Assembly (NCBI GenBank): GCA_019186945.1
Contig: JABAQJ010000003.1
Span: 1 to 40,520, forward strand
Direction of reading: 5' to 3'
Source: Gemmatimonadaceae bacterium
GTDB taxonomy: Bacteria; Gemmatimonadota; Gemmatimonadetes; Gemmatimonadales; Gemmatimonadaceae
Length of the DNA: 40,520 nt
A program made the translations under genes and the position numbers. Positions 1-6,823 of this stretch are shown here, in pieces. The notes below the pieces were generated by a model. That model saw only the letters and a program-made list of their open reading frames with translations, searched no databases and was not told the DNA's origin. The stretch's first letter is position 1, and each line of letters opens with the position of its first letter.

Positions 1-19
1 GGCCGCCCCGTCAAGCCCG

Positions 20-63
20 TGCGGGAATTTGCGTGTTCACGACTGCGGGAATTTGGGTGTTCA
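20..63. repeat. Two 20-bp direct repeats
   Basis: TGCGGGAATTTGCGTGTTCA at 20-39 recurs at 44-63 with a single change (C to G at position 13 of the repeat). The copies start 24 bp apart. Repeats spaced like this occur at the ends of some insertion sequences, such as the IS21 family, and also as protein-binding sites. Nothing else in the first 190 bases identifies which. No gene was seen in 1-189. Confidence 0.6.
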
Positions 64-189
64 TCTACACTGCCAGCCACTCTGCGCTGTACCCCGGCCA
101 CCGGGGCAGCGCCGGAAGTGCTTGGAGCCACGGCGGTTCCCGTGCCATAATCAGGCCGTTTTTGTGAGCGAGCGAGGCGAATTAACCGA

Positions 190-972
190 ATGAACCGGCC
201 GGCAGACCCGAACCAGAAGCCCGAGCAGAGGGCGCGAGACGCCATCGACCTGATGCTCGCTCAGGCCGGCTGGAAGGTCCAGTCGAAGAACCGGATCGAC
301 TTCAGCGCCGGCCCCGGCATCGCCGTCCGGGAATACCAGACCGATATCGGCCCGGCCGATTACGTCCTGTTCGTCGACAAGACCCCGGTGGGTGTTATCG
401 AAGCCAAGCCCGAGGACTGGGGCCAGAAGCTCACCACCGTTGAGGATCAGTCCGGCGGCTATGCCGCCGCGAAGCTGAAATGGCTCAACAACAAGGAGCC
501 GCTCCCATTCGTCTACGAGAGCACCGGCGTCCTCACCCGATTCACCGACGCGCGCGATCCCAGGCCACGCTCGCGCGAGGTCTTCAACTTCGCCCGCCCG
601 GAGACGATGCAGGAATGGCTCTCGCAGCCGGCATCGCTGCGCTCTCGCATCCAGCGTCTTCCGCCGCTCGACCCGCACGGCCTGCGGGCCTGCCAGATCA
701 AGGCAATCGAAGGACTCGAGGACTCATTCAGGGACGATCGCCCGCGCGCCCTCATCCAGATGGCGACGGGATCGGGAAAGACCTACACCGCCATCACGTC
801 CATCTACCGCCTGCTCAAGCACGCGGACGCCAGGCGCGTCCTCTTTCTTGTTGACACCAGGAATCTCGGCGAACAGGCCGAGCAGGAGTTCATGGCGTAT
901 GTGCCAAACGACGATAACCGGAAATTCACGGAGCTGTACAACGTCCAGCGCCTGAAATCCTCCAAGGTATGC
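190..972 (+). pseudogene. hsdR: Truncated type I restriction enzyme R subunit (HsdR fragment)
   Basis: About 261 residues match the start of HsdR, the ATP-dependent translocating endonuclease subunit of type I restriction systems. Residues 1-140 contain the RecB-like nuclease core, with Asp57 and the Glu71-x-Lys73 pair (motif IEAK). Helicase motif I is at residues 192-198 (ATGSGKT) and a following motif at about 219-226 (FLVDTRNL). Full HsdR proteins run to roughly 800-1100 residues. Here the similarity stops near NVQRLKSSKVC, exactly where a hairpin-rich segment begins at 971. The frame stays open to 1371 but that tail is not HsdR-like. No hsdM, hsdS or HsdR remainder is visible, so the gene is almost certainly dead. 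The ATG at 190 has no strong ribosome site. Confidence 0.8.
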
Positions 973-1206
973 GCGGTATTACCGCGCCCCTTGGCAAGGG
1001 AGGGTTCCACCCCCCGTTGCATCCCCCGGCCAGGCGCTTCGCCCGTGGACCAGACCAGGGTATTTCATTCCCTGGACCCGTTGACCGGCTGTTTCGGCAG
1101 CGGCTTCGACCAAGGAGGGAGACTTCGGCTCTCCCTCCGGACTCCCATCGACCATAGGGCTCACGCAGCCCCCTGGACCCGGCGGCAGGGGTTTCCGCAC
1201 CCCTGC
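971..1206. other. Hairpin-rich non-coding segment upstream of mobC (candidate oriT)
   Basis: Between the hsdR break and mobC lie four perfect inverted repeats. They are 971-977/981-987 (GCGCGGT), 1055-1060/1070-1075 (CCAGGG), 1114-1122/1130-1138 (GGAGGGAGA) and 1185-1192/1199-1206 (GCAGGGGT). MobC accessory proteins bind near the nick site of a transfer origin that commonly lies just upstream of the mob genes. The position and folding therefore suggest an origin of transfer or a piece of one. No recognised nick sequence was identified, so this is inference. The remaining bases to 1306 show no further structure. Confidence 0.4.
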
Positions 1207-1306
1207 TACCACGGCGAATATCGGAGCAACCTGGGCCACGCGCAATTGGAAGCCGAGGCACCGACAGGACGCCGCAACGGTGCACCGCAACAGAAGGAGC
1301 TATCGC

Positions 1307-1696
1307 ATGCCGCCGCGCCAGACCAGCAACAGCCGCAAACGCCAGATTGTCCTCACCGCGCGGTTCTCTGAAGCCGAGGCCAGCGCCATCCGAAAGATCG
1401 CGGAGCAGACCGGTCTGTCGCTGGGAGCGCTGCTACGCCATGCCCTGCTGCAAGTCCCGGCGCCCCACGCCCGGCACCGCCCGTCTGTTGACCATGAAGC
1501 GGTAGCCCGTCTGCTGGGTGAGTTGGGCAAGATCGGCTCGAACATCAACCAGCTCGCCTACTACGCCCACCTCGGCCGCTTCCAAAGCAACAGCATCGAG
1601 CTGGCGCTGCGCGACCTGATGGAGCTGCGCCTTGCCTGCCTTCAGGCGCTGGGGCGCGAGCCCACCCATGACCATCCGCCACACGGCGGCCCATGA
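1307..1696 (+). CDS. mobC: MobC-family relaxosome accessory protein
   Basis: A 129-residue protein. Its N-terminus reads like a ribbon-helix-helix DNA-binding segment (KRQIVLTARFSEAEASAIRK), and its C-terminal half has the MobC hallmark, a conserved stretch near GELGKIGSNINQLA. MobC proteins help a relaxase open the DNA at oriT during conjugative mobilization. The start at 1307 is supported by a good ribosome site, AAGGAGC at 1294-1300; an upstream in-frame start at 1280 lacks one. A relaxase gene would normally follow directly, but none does, so this is a remnant of a mobilizable element. It lies just after the hairpin cluster. The family call is firm; activity is doubtful. Confidence 0.75.
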   Translation: MPPRQTSNSRKRQIVLTARFSEAEASAIRKIAEQTGLSLGALLRHALLQVPAPHARHRPSVDHEAVARLLGELGKIGSNINQLAYYAHLGRFQSNSIELALRDLMELRLACLQALGREPTHDHPPHGGP

Positions 1697-1789
1697 CTTC
1701 CCGCGCCGCAGGGGGTTCCGGGTTCCCCATCGAACCCATCCGATGTCAACTTCAACAGGGGCTGAACCACCCGAACCGTCGGGGAACTC

Positions 1790-2389
1790 ATGGATCTCAG
1801 ATTTGACGCCGCGGGACAGATGGTATCAGACCTGGCCACCGCCGTGGCCTGGCGACTGGACCCCGACCGGCCGCCCAGGGTGCCCAATGATCCCCGAGCC
1901 AGGGAAGCCATCGCGCGCGTCTTCGTCACCAACGTGGCGAGGATGGAAATGCCTCCCCGGCTGAGTCGTCAGGTCGAGCCGCTGAGAGAGGCATTTCCAA
2001 CGGCCGTGTCGGATCTCCTCGGATTCATCGCACTGGAGCACATCTACGCTGCGGTGCACTCGGAGATGGCCGCGAGCATTCAACATCCAGGTCGGGCGCC
2101 ATTTCTCATAATCGACGACACGCCTCAACCGGACGCGATCCTCGTTGACATCGGAGCCATGATCGCGGAGTATCGGGAAGCCCTGCGTGGGCTTGGATGG
2201 GAACGAATGACAGAAGACGCGATCAAGAAAATCATTGGAAACTCGATAACGCCACGTTTTGACGGCGTGGACGTGAGACTCGAGGAAATCAGCCGCAAAC
2301 TCGACGCCGGGTTTAAGGCCACGGCGTCGAATCAGCAGTTTGAAGAGTTGATAGCCGAGATTCGAAAGCTTCAGCCGCCCCATCCCTGA
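1790..2389 (+). CDS. Hypothetical protein, 199 residues
   Basis: No family was recognised. The protein is soluble-looking and mostly helical, with no signal peptide or membrane segment. The last 45 residues (from about DGVDVRLEEISRKLDAGFKA) have heptad-like spacing and may form a coiled coil. The ATG at 1790 follows GGGGA at 1781-1785, a clear ribosome site. The next gene starts two bases after its stop, so the two are probably co-transcribed. It lies between a mobilization remnant and defence genes, which hints at an accessory or defence role without proving one. Confidence 0.6.
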   Translation: MDLRFDAAGQMVSDLATAVAWRLDPDRPPRVPNDPRAREAIARVFVTNVARMEMPPRLSRQVEPLREAFPTAVSDLLGFIALEHIYAAVHSEMAASIQHPGRAPFLIIDDTPQPDAILVDIGAMIAEYREALRGLGWERMTEDAIKKIIGNSITPRFDGVDVRLEEISRKLDAGFKATASNQQFEELIAEIRKLQPPHP

Positions 2390-2391
2390 TC

Positions 2392-2757
2392 ATGGCGCGC
2401 ACAGTCAAACTGCCGGAGGGCCATACCGCGCTCACACCCGCCGACATGGATCGCTTTTCCGTCGGCCCCGACAAGAAGCTCTACCTCGACAACGAACGCG
2501 TTGCTACAAAGAGCCTCTTTGAGCGGCCTATGGCACGCGTGCTCGCCGTCGTGACGGCGGGAGTAACGATTCTGGGCGGCGCGGCGGTCCTCGCAGATAC
2601 CGTCCTGACAATGAACGACCGGTATTGCTGGTGGGCAGGCCTCTACTCTCGCGAAACACAGTGCAGCGACAACGCGGCGTCGAAGGCACCCGCTCCGGAC
2701 TCGAAGACACCCGCCCCGGCTGATACGTCTCGATCCCAGCGCGATAGCACGCACTGA
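2392..2757 (+). CDS. Small single-pass membrane protein, hypothetical
   Basis: A 121-residue protein with no recognised family. Residues 1-47 are polar. A hydrophobic stretch at about 49-70 (VLAVVTAGVTILGGAAVLAD) looks like one membrane segment. A short region with two cysteines and WW follows, then a Pro/Ala/Ser/Thr-rich tail. The start lies two bases after the stop of the preceding orphan gene, so the two form a likely two-gene unit. It is convergent with the OLD-like nuclease gene, and only 29 bases separate the two stop codons. A short inverted repeat there (CGGCC 2770-2774, GGCCG 2778-2782) could serve both as a weak terminator. Confidence 0.55.
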   Translation: MARTVKLPEGHTALTPADMDRFSVGPDKKLYLDNERVATKSLFERPMARVLAVVTAGVTILGGAAVLADTVLTMNDRYCWWAGLYSRETQCSDNAASKAPAPDSKTPAPADTSRSQRDSTH

Positions 2758-2786
2758 CAGCGCGAGATACGGCCGCAGGCCGCGTC

Positions 2787-4751
2787 CTATCTGACCAGCG
2801 CGTTCAAGTGCTTGAAAGCCAGCTCGAATCGGTCCTTCGTTGCGTTCGCAACCTGCGGCCAAAGCGCCGCCGCGTTTTCGGAAAAGTAGCGCGCAGGCCG
2901 GTAGTGACCGAACGTGCCAGACTTCATCGGATTGGCTGCGAGCCATGCCTCGATCGCACGCAGCACGCGCGGCTCCTTCGCGTTGAGAGCAGCCGCGTCA
3001 ATCGGCCGGCTCAGCTGCGCCGCGAACTCAGCATTCACGACTGAGACGTAGAAGTCGCGCTCGAACATGTCCTCAATGTCGGCCTCATTCCTGCCTACGA
3101 ACTCGCCATAGGTGGCCACCTGTTTCTTCTTCAGCAGCTTCTTCTTATAGAGATCCTCAATCAGAACGCGGTCCTGCTCCTGAATGTCCAGCAGCGTGGC
3201 GACGTTCATGCCCTTCTGCGGCGCCAGCAAGGCAACAAATGTCGGCACCTTGCCGCTGCCGCCCACGGGCGTGATCACCCACTTCTCAGAGAGACCGACA
3301 CGGCCCTCTCGCTCCATCTGCGCCGACACCGCGCGCAGGAATAGCATGTCGGCAGGACCTTCAACCACGAGGGAATTGGGGCCGATGAACAAAGTCTGAT
3401 GAATCTCGTATCCGAGCGCCCCCTGCAATGGAAACAGGCTGTCGTCCGTCGCGTCGAAAATGTTGGTCAGAACCTTCGTGCCGTCCTCTTCCCTCGGAAG
3501 CGGAGTCTTAGAGTCGATTCCGAGATCCTGCACGATCCTCACACGCTCCAGCCGTGAGGGATCGATCATGAAAGGTGAGTGCGTGGTGTAGACCAGCTGA
3601 TGAGATGAAAGCTCCGCCTCGAAGTACGCCAGGAGATCGGCCTGCGCGCGGCCGTGGAGCGAAAGGCCAGGTTCATCGAGGAGCAGCGCGACATTCTGCT
3701 TCTGGCGCTTGATATCCTCGTACCACGCCAGAAACGAGAAGAACCAGACGAAGCCGCGGGAGCGCGAGCCCAGCGGTGTATGCGCCCAGTGAACGGTGTC
3801 GTAGACTTCGCCCCAGACGTTGATGCACTTGCGCATGTGCTCTGGGTCTTCCGGCTTGGCGTCGCGGACATCGAACCTCATCTGAACGTGCTGGTTTTGC
3901 GACCAGTACTTCACAATGCGGCTCGTCAGATAGTTGCACGCGCCCTCCAGCCTGTTCTTCAATTCCGTCGTGTTCTTGGTCTGGACAAGCTGCCGGTGGT
4001 CGAGCCGCGCCAGATGGATCAGGCCAAGCAGAGGGTAGTCGGAGTCCTCAAGTTGGTTGCTGTCTTCCCGTGCGATCAGGGCGTTCAGATTCGCCTGACC
4101 CTCCATCTGGTAGTACTCGTCGAAGTACAGAAACTTCGGGGCGCGAGGCCAGAGGATCGTGTTGAAGACGTAGTGCGGGAGGTCGTGCGCGCGGACCTTC
4201 GCCACGAGCGCCTTCAGCGCCTTGACGGCTTCGGTCGCCTCCGCCGCATCCAGTGCCGCGCCGAATGCGTCCCAGTCCGTCGCGCCAGCAAGCGTGTTCT
4301 TGAGATCGTCGGGCAAGGCCGGATTGTCAGCCAGGTGCTTCCGGGCGGCGCTGCTATCGACTGACAGCCGGAACTTGCTGTTGCTCTTCCCATAGGACGT
4401 CAGCCGCTTGAACGTCCGCTCTTTCAGCGCCGACGGGCCGAACACGGAGGAGACGGCCGCTATGTCGTCATCCTCAAGCTCGTAGTCACATTCGACGACC
4501 ACTGCTTCCTCACGATCCCCGCTCTCGACCGCGAACCGGTAGTCCTCGACCTCGCGCTTCGGGTAGTCGTACGTCTCATCGAAGACCGCATCGGCAGCGA
4601 TGATCGGGTTTGTCCGGTACAGCGCCGTCAGCAACGCCGTCTTTCCCGCCTCGTTCTTGCCCACAAGACAGGTGGTCTGATCTTCCAGCCTGATCGGGCC
4701 GGAATCCCAAACGCTTCTGAACTCCCGGACGCGGTATCCCCTGAGCTTCAT
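2787..4751 (-). CDS. OLD-like AAA ATPase with C-terminal TOPRIM nuclease domain
   Basis: A 654-residue protein. The ABC/SMC-type ATPase half has Walker A at residues 31-38 (GKNEAGKT), a signature-like region at 327-339 (LGSRSRGFVWFFS), Walker B at 356-361 (LLLDEP) and an H-loop at 390-394 (THSPF). The TOPRIM half has Glu464 in LVVEGPAD and an acidic patch at LLD (520-522). This layout is that of OLD-family ATP-dependent nucleases, many of which act in phage defence. No UvrD-like helicase (GajB) follows, so it is closer to stand-alone class 1 OLD proteins than to Gabija. The ATG at 4751 is 147 bases downstream of abiEii on the same strand, so the three may be transcribed together. The specific target is unknown. 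Confidence 0.75.
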   Translation of the reverse strand: MKLRGYRVREFRSVWDSGPIRLEDQTTCLVGKNEAGKTALLTALYRTNPIIAADAVFDETYDYPKREVEDYRFAVESGDREEAVVVECDYELEDDDIAAVSSVFGPSALKERTFKRLTSYGKSNSKFRLSVDSSAARKHLADNPALPDDLKNTLAGATDWDAFGAALDAAEATEAVKALKALVAKVRAHDLPHYVFNTILWPRAPKFLYFDEYYQMEGQANLNALIAREDSNQLEDSDYPLLGLIHLARLDHRQLVQTKNTTELKNRLEGACNYLTSRIVKYWSQNQHVQMRFDVRDAKPEDPEHMRKCINVWGEVYDTVHWAHTPLGSRSRGFVWFFSFLAWYEDIKRQKQNVALLLDEPGLSLHGRAQADLLAYFEAELSSHQLVYTTHSPFMIDPSRLERVRIVQDLGIDSKTPLPREEDGTKVLTNIFDATDDSLFPLQGALGYEIHQTLFIGPNSLVVEGPADMLFLRAVSAQMEREGRVGLSEKWVITPVGGSGKVPTFVALLAPQKGMNVATLLDIQEQDRVLIEDLYKKKLLKKKQVATYGEFVGRNEADIEDMFERDFYVSVVNAEFAAQLSRPIDAAALNAKEPRVLRAIEAWLAANPMKSGTFGHYRPARYFSENAAALWPQVANATKDRFELAFKHLNALVR

Positions 4752-4898
4752 TGCCCCATCCCAAGATCTGGAGGAGTGAAGTGTGGCGAGAGCCGGCAGT
4801 GCTCGGCCCCCGCTATACCCGAATGATTCCCGAAACGTAGCGCGGCCCGTGCCCGCGATCCAGTGCAGCCGCGCCCACCGGCTGCGCGACCCGCCAGA

Positions 4899-5714
4899 CT
4901 AAGCGCTGCCCTTCCACGGGTCCCCGGGAAGCCGCGCGATGAGCCGCGCGCGCACGAGCGCGGCTTCGGCACTGGGCGCCCATTGGTAGTCCGATGACAG
5001 CAGGGGCGTGATGTCCGCCAGAAACGCGGGGTCGTTCATTTTCAGCTCGAAGTTCTCCTCAAACTGCGCTCGTGAAATCCGGCTGCCTTCCTCGCGCATG
5101 TACTGAAGGAATGTCGTCACGATGCGCTCCGGATCGCACCGCCCGGCGCCGAGCGCGATCGCAAGATCGAAAAGGTCGCGCCCCTGCTTTCGCTGATACA
5201 GTGCGCGCATCTTGGTTCCGAGCAACTCGTCGAGATTGTAGCTGTGAATGCTGCACGCGCCCTCGAACCAGCGCGACTCCACCTCAAACGGAATCTCGGC
5301 AAAACCGTGAACGGCGAAATGCTCGCGCGTGTTCACTTCGACCTTCAGGCGCAGCGGCACGGCAGGCAGCCCCTCGGAATCGAAGCGGTACACGAAAGTC
5401 ACGCGGCCTTCCGTCTGCTTGTAACGGGGCTTGCCGAGCCACGGATCGAGAGTCGCCCGCAGCGCCTCCATCATCGGCCCTGCCGGCTCCGCGCGCGTCT
5501 GAACCAGGTCGATGTCCTCGGAATAACGGGCGGGCGGCTTCAGGTGCAGCTTGTACAGCGCTGTGCCGCCCCGAAACGCGAGCGCGTCGTGCAGCAGCGG
5601 ATGCGAGAATATTTCGACCAGGGCGCGGCTGATGACGAGATCCTGCTCAACCTGAAAGTCCTGCACCCACGGTGCGTGGGTGCGCCATTCCGTAATGTAG
5701 TCGCGCGGAATCAC
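4899..5714 (-). CDS. abiEii: AbiEii-type nucleotidyltransferase toxin
   Basis: A 271-residue member of the AbiEii/AbiGii toxin family, the toxin of the type IV AbiE abortive-infection module. The nucleotidyltransferase signature is present: FRGGTALYKL (residues 47-56) followed by SEDIDL (65-70), giving the metal-binding acidic pair. A second conserved block is LLGTKMRALYQRKQGRDLFD (164-183), with Lys168 and Arg179-Asp180. Related toxins add nucleotides to tRNA acceptor ends. The start is GTG at 5714, overlapping the abiEi stop in a GTGA, so translation is coupled. All motifs look intact. Confidence 0.88.
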   Translation of the reverse strand: MIPRDYITEWRTHAPWVQDFQVEQDLVISRALVEIFSHPLLHDALAFRGGTALYKLHLKPPARYSEDIDLVQTRAEPAGPMMEALRATLDPWLGKPRYKQTEGRVTFVYRFDSEGLPAVPLRLKVEVNTREHFAVHGFAEIPFEVESRWFEGACSIHSYNLDELLGTKMRALYQRKQGRDLFDLAIALGAGRCDPERIVTTFLQYMREEGSRISRAQFEENFELKMNDPAFLADITPLLSSDYQWAPSAEAALVRARLIARLPGDPWKGSA

Positions 5715-6517
5715 AGCTCAGTCTCCACCTCGGCGTTGACGTGGAGTTTCCAGTCTTCACGGCGCGCCGCCTGCGCGCGCGGAGAACCAGGCGCAAGTGC
5801 GGTCCACTGTTTCGCATGCTCGCTGACGTAGGCTTTGAGGGGCGCGGTCCGCTCGGCCGCGCCCGCCAGCTCCAGCAGGTAGCCAAGCCGCTGCGCCCAT
5901 GGAAGCGGCGCGGTGTCCGCCGCTTCCGCGAGCTTCTGCGCATCGATTCTCTCGGCCAGCTCCGAGAGTATCGTCGCCACTTGATCCAGCCCGCCGACAC
6001 GGGCTTCATAGCCCACCAGATCGAGCGCGGTCGCTTCGGGCGTGGAGACGAGAAGTTCCCCCCGGGGCGTGTTGATATTCTGGACCGGAACCTTGGAGGC
6101 GCGGGCGCGCCTGATGAATGAAACCCGAACCGCACCGCACACGATCGGGCGGCGGGTTGATTCAACGACGACCTGGAATTCCTGCGGGCGTTGGTGCGCC
6201 GCCCCGTGATACTGCGCCGCCGTCAACAGCCCGGCGTAGTAGGGAAGCTTCAAGCGGTTCATGAGCGCCGGGATGAATTGCTCGGCAGGCAGGCAGCCCA
6301 GCGCCCGGTACTCGGGCGGCACGATGACGTAGAACCCCCTTGCCGGAGAGGCCACGAGGCGCTGCTTCGCCAGCCGGTTGACCGCCAGCTTTGCCGCATC
6401 AGCGGAAACGCCCAGCGCCCGCCTGACCTCGGCAGAGGCGAAGTGGTATCTTCCCGCAGCAGCCAGCGAGAGGATGTAGTCCCGGACATTCCGGGAATCG
6501 TGCGCGGCAGATTTCAT
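5711..6517 (-). CDS. abiEi: AbiEi-type antitoxin / transcriptional repressor
   Basis: A 268-residue protein. The N-terminal part (about residues 1-85) is a winged-helix domain (FASAEVRRALGVSADAAKLA, then a wing near RGFYVIVPPEYRALG). The following C-terminal domain is typical of AbiEi antitoxins and includes TPEATALDLVGY. In studied AbiE systems the antitoxin represses the operon by binding inverted repeats and does not bind the toxin directly. Both features fit here: the toxin follows with a 4-base overlap, and a near-perfect inverted repeat sits three bases upstream of the ATG at 6517. Confidence 0.85.
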   Translation of the reverse strand: MKSAAHDSRNVRDYILSLAAAGRYHFASAEVRRALGVSADAAKLAVNRLAKQRLVASPARGFYVIVPPEYRALGCLPAEQFIPALMNRLKLPYYAGLLTAAQYHGAAHQRPQEFQVVVESTRRPIVCGAVRVSFIRRARASKVPVQNINTPRGELLVSTPEATALDLVGYEARVGGLDQVATILSELAERIDAQKLAEAADTAPLPWAQRLGYLLELAGAAERTAPLKAYVSEHAKQWTALAPGSPRAQAARREDWKLHVNAEVETEL

Positions 6518-6519
6518 GA

Positions 6520-6550
6520 GCGTAAGGTATCAGTTTTCAATACTTTACGC
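6520..6550 (-). promoter_or_regulatory. Candidate AbiEi operator (11-bp inverted repeat)
   Basis: GCGTAAGGTAT (6520-6530) and ATACTTTACGC (6540-6550) are inverted copies matching at 10 of 11 positions, with a 9-base spacer. The element ends two bases before the abiEi start codon, so a bound repressor would block transcription or initiation. Autorepression by AbiEi through upstream inverted repeats is known for this family. Its role here is inferred from position. Confidence 0.6.
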
Positions 6551-6626
6551 AAACAGAATACCGGGAAGCCGCTCCTGGACGCCGGCGCTGATCGTTTTCC
6601 CTAATCAAGACAACGGGTTGGCGTAT

Positions 6627-6650
6627 TTACACACTTTCTTACACACTTTC
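6627..6650. repeat. Two tandem 12-bp repeats TTACACACTTTC
   Basis: TTACACACTTTC occurs at 6627-6638 and again, exactly, at 6639-6650, followed by the partial copy ACACA. They lie about 65 bases before the tRNA fragment, where integrase arm-binding or excisionase sites of an integrative element would be expected. Three CTTAC words (6671, 6685 and 6707) follow in the same non-coding stretch. No gene was seen between 6518 and 6823. Confidence 0.55.
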
Positions 6651-6714
6651 ACACAGCGCCGCTAAATCTCCTTACAGATCAAGTACTTACGCATTGGCGC
6701 AAAGCACTTACAAT

Positions 6715-6758
6715 CCCCTTCGGGTAACCGAGTGCGGGTTCGAGTCCCGCCCCGCGCA
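6715..6758 (+). other. 3' tRNA gene fragment, candidate attachment site
   Basis: The T arm is intact: GCGGG (6734-6738), loop TTCGAGT, CCCGC (6746-6750). It is followed by a 7-base acceptor strand CCCGCGC (6751-6757) and discriminator A6758. Upstream, CCCTTCGGG could be a long variable arm of the class II kind. The matching 5' acceptor strand GCGCGGG and the D arm are missing, so this is a fragment and not a working gene. The acceptor and variable arm suggest tRNA-Leu, but the isotype is uncertain. Integrases commonly recombine within tRNA 3' ends and leave such a copy at the far island boundary. Confidence 0.6.
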
Positions 6759-6778
6759 TGCGCCCGGCCGACCAAGCC

Positions 6779-6812
6779 GCCGGCGAAGCGCACGAACTGA
6801 ACGCTCGCCGGC
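6779..6812 (-). terminator. Hairpin downstream of the amidohydrolase operon
   Basis: GCCGGCGA (6779-6786) and TCGCCGGC (6805-6812) form a perfect 8-bp stem with an 18-base loop, 12 bases past the last amidohydrolase stop codon on the minus strand. It has no T-tract, so it could be a transcript-end stabilising structure instead of a classical terminator. Confidence 0.3.
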
Positions 6813-6823
6813 AGCGGATGCTG

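Larger units (their letters stand above)
1..6758. mobile_element. Right part of an integrated genomic island (defence and mobilization remnants)
   Basis: The segment carries only accessory functions: a broken restriction gene, a MobC-type gene, an OLD-like nuclease, an AbiE toxin-antitoxin pair and two orphan genes. It stops at a 3' tRNA fragment, after which ordinary chromosomal genes begin. A tRNA fragment reading rightward implies that the intact tRNA gene, and probably an integrase, lie left of the window, so the left boundary is not visible. The recurring core-genome word GTTAGG was not found here by eye. No integrase or complete transposase gene is present in the visible part, and the island boundaries are inferred. 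Confidence 0.6.

Noticed and set aside
1632-1964. Relaxase gene after mobC
   Set aside because: The frame after mobC reads as Pro/Arg-rich non-homologous sequence with no relaxase tyrosine or histidine motif.
2787-4751. Gabija (GajA) system
   Set aside because: The ATPase/TOPRIM layout fits GajA-like proteins, but no UvrD-like GajB helicase gene is adjacent.
6661-6758. Complete tRNA gene
   Set aside because: The T arm and 3' acceptor strand are present, but no matching 5' acceptor strand or D arm was found in the preceding 200 bases.
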